From contig JAGGSL010000093.1 in NCBI GenBank assembly GCA_021159125.1, positions 1-12,189 on the forward strand: a stretch of 12,189 nucleotides of DNA. Direction: 5' to 3'. The notes below the pieces were generated by a model, which saw only the letters and a program-made list of their open reading frames with translations, had not been told where the DNA came from and did no database searches. Below, piece after piece: positions 5,339 through 12,189 of the stretch. Source of the DNA: Thermoplasmata archaeon. Its GTDB lineage: Archaea; Thermoplasmatota; E2; UBA202; DSCA01. The stretch's first letter is position 1; each line of letters begins with the position of its first letter. The translations under genes were made by a program, and so were the position numbers.

Positions 5339-7516
5339 ATGAAAGCGATTATAATGTTAAAAGAAACAGAAGCAAAGCCGAGAGATGTCGGAAGAGGCAT
5401 AGGCAGAGTCGATCCCGAAATTGCGGAAAAATTAGGGCTCACAGCAGGTGACGTAATAATCATAGAAGGAAAGAAAAAGACAGCATGTCTGTTCTGGCCC
5501 GGCTATCCGGAAGATTACGGAAAGGGCATAATAAGGATAGAAGGGGCTATAAGGCGAAATGCCGGGGCAGGTATTGACGATAAGGTCACAATCAAAAAAG
5601 CAATTGCAAAAAGTGCTCAAAAAGTAACTCTCGCTCCTTTAGAAGAGTTGAGAATAGTTGGCGGTGAAGAATATTTATCCCAGATACTTGAAGGCAGGGT
5701 CATCACAAAAGGAGATATCATAGAACTCAACGTCATGGGAAGAAAAATTGACCTTGCTGTCACCAAATTTTCTCCCGTCGGAGATGCAGCAATAATAGAA
5801 AGAGAAACAGAAATAAGCATAAGCGACAAACCCGCAAAGGAGCAGGAGATGAAAATACCTCGCATAACATACGAAGATATAGGCGGCCTGACAGACGTGA
5901 TAAAACAGGTAAGGGAGATGATTGAGCTTCCGTTGAAATATCCTGAATTGTTCGAAAAAATAGGTGTTGAAGCGCCAAAAGGGGTGCTGCTCCATGGCCC
6001 GCCTGGAACTGGCAAGACGCTTATTGCAAAGGCAGTCGCAAACGAAACAAATGCAAATTTCTACACGCTGAGCGGTCCTGAAATAATGAGCAAATACTAC
6101 GGACAGAGCGAGGAGAATCTGAGACAGATATTCAAAGAAGCATCGGAAAACGCTCCTTCAATAATATTCATCGACGAAATTGACTCAATAGCGCCCAAGA
6201 GGGAAGAGACGAAGGGAGATGTGGAACGCAGAGTTGTGGCACAACTTCTTGCACTCATGGACGGGCTTGAGGAGAGAGGAAAAGTTGTCGTCATAGGCGC
6301 AACCAACCGCATAAATGATATAGACCCCGCGCTGCGCCGCCCCGGAAGGTTTGACAGAGAGATAGAGGTAGGCATACCTGACAAGAAAGGAAGAAGGGAA
6401 ATTCTCACAATCCACACAAGAGGAATGCCCCTTGCAAAAGACGTTGATTTAGACAAACTGGCGAGTATAACCCACGGCTATTCAGGCGCCGATCTGGCGG
6501 CTCTCTCAAAGGAAGCGGCGATACGCGCTCTCCGACGTGTGCTTCCGGAGATAGACCTGGAGAAGGAAAGCATACCTGCCGAAATACTGAATAAAATAGA
6601 GGTCACAGAGAAGGACTTCTACGAGGCATTCAAATCCATGACCCCGTCCGCAATGAGAGAAGTGGTCATAGAAAGCCCCAACGTGCACTGGGACGACATA
6701 GGAGGACTTGAAGAAGCAAAGCAGTCGTTGAGAGAAAGCGTCGAATGGCCAATGAAATACGCCGATTTGTTCTACCATATGGATGCAAACCCGCCAAAGG
6801 GAATTCTGCTTTACGGGCCACCGGGAACAGGGAAAACGATGCTTGCAAAGGCAGTCGCAACTGAGAGCGAGGCAAACTTCATAAGCGTGAAAGGGCCAGA
6901 GTTCCTTTCAAAATGGGTCGGAGAGAGCGAGAAGGCTGTCAGAGAAACATTCAGGAAGGCGAGGCAGGCATCGCCATGCATCATATTCTTCGATGAAATC
7001 GATTCCATAACGCCCACAAGAGGGTCTTCAAGCGATTCTCACGTGACTGAACGCGTTATAAGCCAGATTCTGACAGAGCTGGACGGACTTGAGGAGTTGA
7101 GGGATGTGACGGTGATTGCAGCAACAAACCGTCCCGACATAATTGATCCTGCGCTTCTCAGACCTGGCAGATTTGACCGCCACATATATGTAACGCTTCC
7201 CGATAAAGAGGCAAGGAAAGAAATCTTCCGCATACATACGAAGAAGAAGCCGCTTGCAAAAGATGTCGATTTGGACAAACTTGCTGAAAAGACGGAGGGA
7301 TATACAGGCTCGGACATTGCAACGCTGTGCAACGAGGCAGTCATGAACGCGATAAGGGAGCATATAAACAAGGGCGGTGCGATAGAAAAGGAGAAGCTGA
7401 AGAAAGTTAAGGTCAGGGCAAAGCACTTTGAAGAGGCGCTGAAAAAAGTAGCTCCAATCTCCAAAAAGGAAGTTGAGAGATACGTTAAAATTGCCTCGCA
7501 GTTCGGAGCGGAATAA
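5339..7516 (+). CDS. cdc48: Cdc48/VAT double AAA+ ATPase
   Basis: A hexameric unfoldase (VCP/p97, VAT) that threads proteins through its pore using ATP, feeding the proteasome or remodelling complexes. At 725 residues it has normal family length. The N-terminal substrate-binding domain (double-psi barrel plus CDC48_2) spans about 1-170. The D1 ATPase has Walker A GPPGTGKT at 220-227 and Walker B aspartate and glutamate D279/E280. The D2 ATPase has Walker A GPPGTGKT at 493-500 and D552/E553. Both carry the PGRFDR motif with arginine fingers, and both sensor-1 asparagines are present (GATNR in D1, AATNR in D2), so both rings should be active. The C-terminus ends in FGAE and lacks an obvious HbYX (hydrophobic-Tyr-any) motif that opens 20S proteasome gates. 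Start ATG 5339 follows a good ribosome site. It lies downstream of hsp20, after a U-rich stretch, and probably has its own promoter. Confidence 0.98.
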   Translation: MKAIIMLKETEAKPRDVGRGIGRVDPEIAEKLGLTAGDVIIIEGKKKTACLFWPGYPEDYGKGIIRIEGAIRRNAGAGIDDKVTIKKAIAKSAQKVTLAPLEELRIVGGEEYLSQILEGRVITKGDIIELNVMGRKIDLAVTKFSPVGDAAIIERETEISISDKPAKEQEMKIPRITYEDIGGLTDVIKQVREMIELPLKYPELFEKIGVEAPKGVLLHGPPGTGKTLIAKAVANETNANFYTLSGPEIMSKYYGQSEENLRQIFKEASENAPSIIFIDEIDSIAPKREETKGDVERRVVAQLLALMDGLEERGKVVVIGATNRINDIDPALRRPGRFDREIEVGIPDKKGRREILTIHTRGMPLAKDVDLDKLASITHGYSGADLAALSKEAAIRALRRVLPEIDLEKESIPAEILNKIEVTEKDFYEAFKSMTPSAMREVVIESPNVHWDDIGGLEEAKQSLRESVEWPMKYADLFYHMDANPPKGILLYGPPGTGKTMLAKAVATESEANFISVKGPEFLSKWVGESEKAVRETFRKARQASPCIIFFDEIDSITPTRGSSSDSHVTERVISQILTELDGLEELRDVTVIAATNRPDIIDPALLRPGRFDRHIYVTLPDKEARKEIFRIHTKKKPLAKDVDLDKLAEKTEGYTGSDIATLCNEAVMNAIREHINKGGAIEKEKLKKVKVRAKHFEEALKKVAPISKKEVERYVKIASQFGAE

Positions 7517-7532
7517 AGCTAAAGGAACCGTA

Positions 7533-7573
7533 AAAATATAACGGCAGGCAGTAATGCCTGCCGGGGGTATACC
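7533..7573 (+). promoter_or_regulatory. Palindromic promoter/leader of the GCS2-family gene
   Basis: A TATA-like AAAATATA (7533-7540), flanked by CCGT and ACGG, is followed at once by a perfect inverted repeat: CGGCAGGCA (7542-7550), spacer GTAA, TGCCTGCCG (7555-7563). A second palindrome, GGTATACC (7566-7573), touches the ATG at 7574. If the TATA box is used, transcription starts near 7562, so the large palindrome would cover the polymerase site as an operator for a dimeric repressor. If instead cdc48 transcripts read through, it would form a 9-bp RNA hairpin with a GUAA tetraloop just before the G-rich ribosome site GGGGG (7563-7567). It has no T-run, so it is a poor terminator. Confidence 0.6.
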
Positions 7574-8839
7574 ATGGAACTCAAAACAATTGATGATCTG
7601 AGGGAGTATCTTAAAACATGGGATGAGCACGGTTACCATACCGAAGATTATGTATTCGGCATGGAGCTCGAAGGAGTGCTCACAGACACAGAGGGAAAGC
7701 CTCTCGAAACGTCCGAATTAATTCCAGAACTGAATAGCATGTACCGCAATTTTGAGTTCGGAGAGGAGGCAGGAGCAGCGCAGCTGGAGATAAGAACTCT
7801 CCCGAGGCAATACTCGACAGAAGCTCTGAGAGAGATGGAGGAATATCTGCTGGATGTCATTGAAAGCATAGTGGATATTGCCGAGAAAATACACGGGAAA
7901 GAAGCCATATTTTTGCTTATTGGTTCCAATCCGCATCCCTCTGCCTTTTCCGATAATTGGATATCGAAAACTGCAAGGGCAAAAAAGATGGCTTCATGGC
8001 GCTCCCAGTTTCCGCCGATAAAGGTCGGAAGTAAAAAAATCAAGGCAGAGCACGTTGCTCTCTGCATACAATCTGTTCATCTCCATATACAGGGAAAGTC
8101 GCCAGATGACGTTGCTGATAAATTCAACAGACTGCTTTATACCATTCCTGAGTACATTGCCATATCTGCGAACAGCCCCATCATGGCAGGGGAGATTCTT
8201 GACTACAAGGAAAGCCGCCTTTTGCTTTACGAGCAGGCGGACGGGGGCAATGCCGGCTTCCCCCGCCTGAAAAGATACCCCATATCATCCCTGATGGACT
8301 ACGGCGACTATCTTACCTCCTTCCCGTATGTTATGGGTGCAACTCTCAGAGATATGGTGAAAGAAAGGCATGAAGATGCACGCATAAGATTCGAGATACC
8401 CTTCAGGGTGGAGAACAGGGTTTACCCAATGCAGTGTACAATTAAGGAAAACATGGCTCTTATAGAATACACCATAGGCAGGCTGAAATATGCACAGACA
8501 TGGAGCAGGCAGGAATTTCCCTCACTGAAAGAAATTGAAATAAATAGAATAGAAGCAATAAAGAAATCATTGAGGGGAGAATTCATATGGAACGGCAAAT
8601 CAATAGATGTGAAAGATTACCTCATGAGCGGCATTGAGAAGGCAGAAAAGGGAATAAAAACTCTCGGATGCAACCCCAGATATCTGAATATAATAAAGAG
8701 GAGGGTGAAAAAGAGGAGAACAAGCGGCGACGTCATAAGGAGGTGGTACGGGAAGAGCAGCGGCTCAGTGGATGAGAAGGTGGCATCTCTGGTCAATAAA
8801 ATATGGGAGCACACCAGGAAAAACGAGCCTATTGTTTAA
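7574..8839 (+). CDS. GCS2-family carboxylate-amine ligase
   Basis: A 421-residue cytoplasmic enzyme of the glutamate-cysteine ligase 2 (YbdK-like) family, which joins a carboxylate, typically the gamma-carboxyl of glutamate, to an amine using ATP. Motifs seen: FGMELEG (28-34) with metal/ATP-binding glutamates, AAQLEIRT (68-75), SVHLHIQG (167-174) and ANSPIMAG followed by ESR (199-215). These fit the GCS2 core; the C-terminal part from about 310 is helical and basic (RRVKKRRTS, 376-384). The substrate cannot be read from the sequence. True glutathione or gamma-glutamylcysteine synthesis is known in some haloarchaea, but many archaeal members are uncharacterised. The ATG is 57 bases after cdc48, behind a palindromic leader. 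Its last 11 bases overlap the convergent AstE-family gene. Confidence 0.85.
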   Translation: MELKTIDDLREYLKTWDEHGYHTEDYVFGMELEGVLTDTEGKPLETSELIPELNSMYRNFEFGEEAGAAQLEIRTLPRQYSTEALREMEEYLLDVIESIVDIAEKIHGKEAIFLLIGSNPHPSAFSDNWISKTARAKKMASWRSQFPPIKVGSKKIKAEHVALCIQSVHLHIQGKSPDDVADKFNRLLYTIPEYIAISANSPIMAGEILDYKESRLLLYEQADGGNAGFPRLKRYPISSLMDYGDYLTSFPYVMGATLRDMVKERHEDARIRFEIPFRVENRVYPMQCTIKENMALIEYTIGRLKYAQTWSRQEFPSLKEIEINRIEAIKKSLRGEFIWNGKSIDVKDYLMSGIEKAEKGIKTLGCNPRYLNIIKRRVKKRRTSGDVIRRWYGKSSGSVDEKVASLVNKIWEHTRKNEPIV

Positions 8840-9872
8840 ACTCTACCCCTTTCTTCTGCACCATCGAGAATGTTCTGGAGGATTTCTCCACTACCTTCCT
8901 TCTTTTCAGACTTGGCAGGATCTTCCCCTGGTCAAATGTCATGAACCATGCAACAGTTGTTCCAGGCCGCACAATGGGCTGGGTGCGTATGCCTATTATA
9001 ACCCCATCTTCCAATGCTTTCACATAATATCTTTCATTATAAAACGGAGAACTTATTATACCAACAACCTGGTTTTTCTTGATAACGTCTCCTGCATTTA
9101 CCTTGGGATGGAAAAACCCTCCCATCTTTGCAGGAATTTCCATGTAATCCTTAAGCAAAATCTGCTTTTCCGGCATTTCCGGAGTTCCGTCAATCATGCC
9201 GAAGTATTTCATAAAATTCGTTACTCCTTTAAAACCCTCGTTTATGTAATACTCGTCAAGGCGACCTGCCTCTCCTATTTCAAAGCATACAATGGGTATG
9301 CCTATTTTTTCCGCCTGTATGTTAAGCATTCCTTTTTTACCCTCATGGTAAAAAATTATCTCTGTTCCGAGAGCCTGCGGATATTCAAGAGGAGGAGATG
9401 AATTGTCAAACACTCTCACCCTCGGATGGGGAACGAGCAGATGGCCCTTCATGCCTGTATGGAGGTCTATCCCGAAAGTTGCTTTTTTAACAAACTTGTT
9501 GAAGAAATGGTATGCTATTCTTTCTGTGACTGTACCGTCCTTTTTGCCGGGGAAAAGTCGGTTGAGGTCTTTTTTGTCAACAGGGTCCATTCTATCTCTC
9601 GCTTTGAAAGCAAGGGTATTTACAATCGGCGCAGCAAGTATCGTTCCATTAAGCTTCATGGGGTCTATTTTTTCGAAAAGGCGCTTTTTACCTCCAATTC
9701 CATAAGTTTCGTCGCCGTGCAGCGCCGCATTTAACAGCAGAACAGGCTTTTTCTTTACTCCTCTCATGACAAAGTAGGGTATTGTTACAGGATTTCCGTC
9801 TTCCAGCTCTGCACACTTCACCAGTCCTTTGCGCACCTCTCCCTTTTCGATATTCAGCTGCGGCTCGTTCAT
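8829..9872 (-). CDS. AstE/aspartoacylase-family zinc hydrolase
   Basis: A 347-residue member of the succinylglutamate desuccinylase/aspartoacylase branch of M14 metallopeptidases, which hydrolyse the amide bond of N-acyl amino acids or related compounds. Zinc ligands are visible: H52 and E55 in LHGDE, and H138 in DLHTG. The substrate-binding segment DLNRLFPG is at 102-109, and FEIGE (197-201) holds the likely catalytic glutamate E198. From about 250 a beta-rich biotinyl-like domain follows (GGFFHPKVNAGD, 252-263), common in family members. The real substrate is unknown; arginine degradation by AstE is not implied, as no other ast genes are here. A TATA box (TTATATAATC on the minus strand, 9900-9891) centred about 24 bases before ATG 9872 supports a leaderless mRNA. 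It converges on and overlaps the GCS2-family ligase by 11 bases. Confidence 0.92.
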   Translation of the reverse strand: MNEPQLNIEKGEVRKGLVKCAELEDGNPVTIPYFVMRGVKKKPVLLLNAALHGDETYGIGGKKRLFEKIDPMKLNGTILAAPIVNTLAFKARDRMDPVDKKDLNRLFPGKKDGTVTERIAYHFFNKFVKKATFGIDLHTGMKGHLLVPHPRVRVFDNSSPPLEYPQALGTEIIFYHEGKKGMLNIQAEKIGIPIVCFEIGEAGRLDEYYINEGFKGVTNFMKYFGMIDGTPEMPEKQILLKDYMEIPAKMGGFFHPKVNAGDVIKKNQVVGIISSPFYNERYYVKALEDGVIIGIRTQPIVRPGTTVAWFMTFDQGKILPSLKRRKVVEKSSRTFSMVQKKGVEFKQ

Positions 9873-9980
9873 TGCCGCATAAATTGTTCAGATTATATAA
9901 GCATTTTTTATTCTCCGTGATTGCGCGCACGAACACGAACAATTCAGATAATCTTTTAAAGGCTCATTTAATTTCAATTT
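9873..9980. promoter_or_regulatory. Divergent promoter with spaced inverted repeat
   Basis: This 108-base gap drives the hydrolase leftward and lemA rightward. The minus-strand TATA box is at 9900-9891. The plus-strand box CTTTTAAAG (9953-9961) is centred 24 bases before ATG 9981. AATTGTTC (9882-9889) and its reverse complement GAACAATT (9937-9944) form an inverted repeat 47 bases apart, and TTCAGATTAT (9887) recurs as TTCAGATAAT (9943). ACGAAC is doubled at 9929-9940. These could be paired sites for one regulator. Confidence 0.6.
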
Positions 9981-10535
9981 ATGATATATTTAATAACAGG
10001 GGCTGTTCTCTTAGCCATAATAATAATTTTTTCTTTATACATCGTAGCAATCTACAACAAATTTAAAAGGCTGAAGAATGCCGGCGACGCCACCCTGGGA
10101 CAGATAAAGGTTGCTCTGAAGAAAAGGCTCGACATGCTTTCCGAGCTTGTCGATAGCGTGAAAAGCTATGCAAAATTTGAGAAATCGACCCTTGAAAACA
10201 TAACGAAAATGAGAAGCGATGTGATGAAAGGAGATGCAAAGGATATCAAAAAGATAGAGGATGCTAGCAGGAAAATACTCGGGGATATAAAAGTGGCAGT
10301 TGAAAATTACCCGGAGTTGAAAACATCAGAAAGCGTGAAAAAATTAATGGATGCAACAACCAGCATAGAGGACGAAATAGCAAGGCACAGGTATACATAC
10401 AATAATATTGTTCAGGAGTATAATACGATGGTAGATGTAGTGCCATCAAGCATGGTTGCATCGATGTTTTCATTCGGAAAGATGGAATATCTGGAGTTTG
10501 AAGAAGGCGAGCCATCTCTAAGGTGGGAAGCTTGA
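9981..10535 (+). CDS. lemA: LemA-family membrane protein
   Basis: A 184-residue protein with one N-terminal membrane helix (about 3-24) and a long helical bundle beyond it, the standard LemA form. Family-typical stretches are KKRLDMLSELVDSVKSYAKFE (47-67) and, near the end, ARHRYTYNNIVQEYN (134-148) followed by the VVPSS region (153-157). The biochemical role of LemA is not established; it is thought to sit in the cytoplasmic membrane with its bundle outside. Its stop overlaps the start of the DUF2207 gene, so they form an operon. The start is well placed: a TATA-like box lies 24 bases upstream, no ribosome site is seen, and ATG is the first codon of the hydrophobic helix. Confidence 0.95.
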   Translation: MIYLITGAVLLAIIIIFSLYIVAIYNKFKRLKNAGDATLGQIKVALKKRLDMLSELVDSVKSYAKFEKSTLENITKMRSDVMKGDAKDIKKIEDASRKILGDIKVAVENYPELKTSESVKKLMDATTSIEDEIARHRYTYNNIVQEYNTMVDVVPSSMVASMFSFGKMEYLEFEEGEPSLRWEA

Positions 10536-12189
10536 AGGAAGGCTGGCTGCTCTCCATTTTTATTTTAGCGTCCATAACAATTGCTTTTTCAGGTTATCAT
10601 GCTATAAATTATTTTGAGTACGGAGGAGGTTTGACTGTTGACGAATACAGAGCTTATTTCTCGCCAGACGGATTTCTGAATGAAAGTTATACATATGATG
10701 TAAAAAGTGATTTTACAATGCTGTACCGCGTATGGGATGTTCCTTTGTTATATAACAAAAGCCTCAATGAGCCGTTCGTGCAATTAATCGACATGAATTG
10801 CTCCTATATTCCGTATGTAAAGGACTACTATGGAAATGTTTACTCCAGTAGCACATACTCGGATATAATCCGTGAAAAGGCGTATCTCAACGAGGCTGGC
10901 TGCTACAATCCGGATGGATATGAAAGAGGAAGATATGAGATAGATTATTCATACAGGATATACCCTCCTGTAGAATATGATGGCGAGCTGTACCATATGA
11001 ATATAAAATTTGCAGGGCAGCACGTTCCGTATAAAAATTTTAAGATAGTTCTGGACAACAGCAGTGGCACAATACGCAAAATTTTTTCCCATCCGCAATT
11101 CAGCATAGAGAAAGACGGGAGCAGGTACATTTTGGAAGGAAAAAGCCAGAAAAACGGATTGCTTGAGGTAGAACTTCTATTAAATTCATCAAATCAAAGG
11201 TTTTTGTATGAGACGAACAACGTTAAAGAAAAAACAATAAGTGCCAATGAGAGATATTACGCTGGCTACAAGATTGCGGAGGCGTTTTCTTATCTCATGA
11301 AAGGCATGGTTTTTTTATTTCCTGCCATTTTGCTGCTGGTATACTACCTCTTCGGGAGAGAGAAGAAATTTGTTGTACCCAAATATTTGAGTTTCGTCCC
11401 CAAAAAAAGAAAGCCCTGGCGTGTCAATTTGGTTTTTAAGGGGAGTGCAACACATTTTGATAAAGACGGATTTTATGCGACTCTGCTTGATTTGCACGTT
11501 AGAAAAATAATAGAAATTGAAAACGGAGATGATATAAAAATAAAGATATTGAAAAAAGATGGGCTGGACGACTACGAAAGCAAAGTCGTCTCTTTTCTGG
11601 AAAGGCATTCTGAAAACGGAATTTTTTCATTGAACTCATTTAAAGATGAAATAAATGAGATAGAAAGCGCCAGCAGAATAACGGCCCTGAGCAACGAGAT
11701 GGGAGGTCTCTACAGCGTCAGAGATGCAAAAGAATTCATAATAAATGGCCGCCTTTCAATGACAATATTTTCTTCAATTGCATTTCTGATATTCATCATT
11801 TCATTTTTCCTTTACATGTCCTACTTTGACAAATATCCCGTGCTGTTCGAATCATTCTCATATTCATTTCTCTTTTTCATCCAGTTCCTTTCCACGGTTT
11901 CTGCCCCTCCAACCCTTTTCGGGCGCTGGAAGAAGGAATACTATAAGGAAAAGATGGAATGGGACTCCTTCAGGCGATTCCTGCTCGAGATTGCTCAATT
12001 AAAGAAATATGAAAGCAAGGACATATCAATATGGAAAGAATGGCTTGTTTACGCCACAGCCCTCGGCGCAGGAAAGAAGGTATCAAAAGAATTCAAAAAA
12101 CTCGGTATAAGATTGCCGGAAGCAGACTACATTCCCTCCATGTACATCTCATTTGCCGCCCTCAATGCAACAATGCAAAGCAAATATTC
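10532..12189 (+). CDS. DUF2207 (YciQ-like) membrane protein, 3' end outside the window
   Basis: An open frame runs from here to the last base, giving 552 residues with no stop. Layout: signal-like N-terminus (about 4-20), an extracytoplasmic beta-rich domain (about 25-250), TM1 (about 259-276), a cytoplasmic segment with FYATLLDLHVRKIIEI (about 314-329), two more membrane helices (about 412-430 and 437-460), then a cytoplasmic part with WKEWLVYATALG (501-512). This order and the W-x-x-W-L-x-Y-A-x-A-L-G signature match DUF2207 proteins, whose function is unknown but which often sit beside LemA. In-frame starts are limited by a stop at 10499: GTG 10523 or TTG 10532. I prefer TTG, since AGGTGGG just upstream can serve as ribosome site and it leaves MKEGW before the hydrophobic core. 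TTG overlaps the lemA TGA by two bases. Confidence 0.88.
   Translation, partial: MKEGWLLSIFILASITIAFSGYHAINYFEYGGGLTVDEYRAYFSPDGFLNESYTYDVKSDFTMLYRVWDVPLLYNKSLNEPFVQLIDMNCSYIPYVKDYYGNVYSSSTYSDIIREKAYLNEAGCYNPDGYERGRYEIDYSYRIYPPVEYDGELYHMNIKFAGQHVPYKNFKIVLDNSSGTIRKIFSHPQFSIEKDGSRYILEGKSQKNGLLEVELLLNSSNQRFLYETNNVKEKTISANERYYAGYKIAEAFSYLMKGMVFLFPAILLLVYYLFGREKKFVVPKYLSFVPKKRKPWRVNLVFKGSATHFDKDGFYATLLDLHVRKIIEIENGDDIKIKILKKDGLDDYESKVVSFLERHSENGIFSLNSFKDEINEIESASRITALSNEMGGLYSVRDAKEFIINGRLSMTIFSSIAFLIFIISFFLYMSYFDKYPVLFESFSYSFLFFIQFLSTVSAPPTLFGRWKKEYYKEKMEWDSFRRFLLEIAQLKKYESKDISIWKEWLVYATALGAGKKVSKEFKKLGIRLPEADYIPSMYISFAALNATMQSKY

Noticed and set aside
7542..7563. Hairpin as the cdc48 terminator
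   Set aside because: Strong stem but no T-run after it, and it sits against the next start codon; an operator or leader hairpin fits better.
7028..7639. Minus-strand open frame across the end of cdc48 and the start of the GCS2 gene
   Set aside because: Opposite two well-supported genes, no promoter or family likeness; a shadow.
8772..9401. Plus-strand open frame of 209 codons opposite the AstE-family gene
   Set aside because: The minus-strand frame has zinc-site motifs and a promoter; this one has neither.
1..12189. CRISPR array, insertion sequence, integrase or toxin-antitoxin pair
   Set aside because: Looked for and not seen: no regularly spaced identical repeats with unique spacers, no transposase or integrase motifs, no flanking duplications at the tRNA.

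Overview
The window is archaeal chromosome. The evidence is a gatE gene (the glutamyl-tRNA(Gln) amidotransferase subunit found only in archaea), an initiator tRNA-Met split by a bulge-helix-bulge intron with no encoded CCA, a Cdc48/VAT-type double AAA+ ATPase, and promoters built from purine-rich BRE plus TATA boxes about 24 bases from the start codon. A euryarchaeal, Thermoplasmatota-like lineage is my best guess from protein style, held with low to moderate confidence. Coding is dense, no gap reaches 300 bases, and I see no mobile element, CRISPR array or prophage.

Layout: (1) 1-91 holds nothing I can name. (2) 92-219, minus: intron-containing initiator tRNA-Met. (3) 324-2915, plus: an unrecognised secreted protein directly abutting gatE (TAA then ATG), with no gatD beside it. 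(4) 2958-3737, minus: a small membrane protein combining a Trk/Ktr-like pore-loop motif with a TrkA_C ligand-binding domain, convergent with gatE. (5) 3815-7516, plus: a CPBP-family intramembrane protease homologue, an Hsp20 small heat-shock protein and Cdc48, which together form a protein quality-control stretch. (6) 7574-8839, plus: a GCS2-family carboxylate-amine ligase behind a perfect GC-rich palindrome. (7) 8829-9872, minus: an AstE/aspartoacylase-family zinc hydrolase overlapping the ligase tail-to-tail by 11 bases. (8) 9981 to the window end, plus: LemA, then a DUF2207 (YciQ-like) membrane protein with overlapping start that is cut off by the window end.

How the genes may work together: Hsp20 would hold unfolding proteins while Cdc48 extracts and unfolds substrates, and the CPBP protein would act in the membrane. 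GatE completes Gln-tRNA(Gln) synthesis with a GatD encoded elsewhere, and the initiator tRNA serves translation start. The ligase/hydrolase pair could make and break the same kind of amide bond, but they are convergent and this is conjecture. LemA and DUF2207 recur together in many genomes as an envelope pair of unknown function.

Two styles of translation start are visible. The Trk-like, CPBP, AstE-like and lemA genes look leaderless, with TATA boxes centred 23-24 bases before the ATG. hsp20 and cdc48 have strong Shine-Dalgarno sites that fix starts a few codons inside the longest open frames. I see no clear new multi-gene defence or metabolic system. The best leads are the unrecognised secreted protein, the Trk-half/TrkA_C protein, the palindrome before the GCS2 gene, the phased A-rich repeats before cdc48 and the divergent promoter at 9873-9980.
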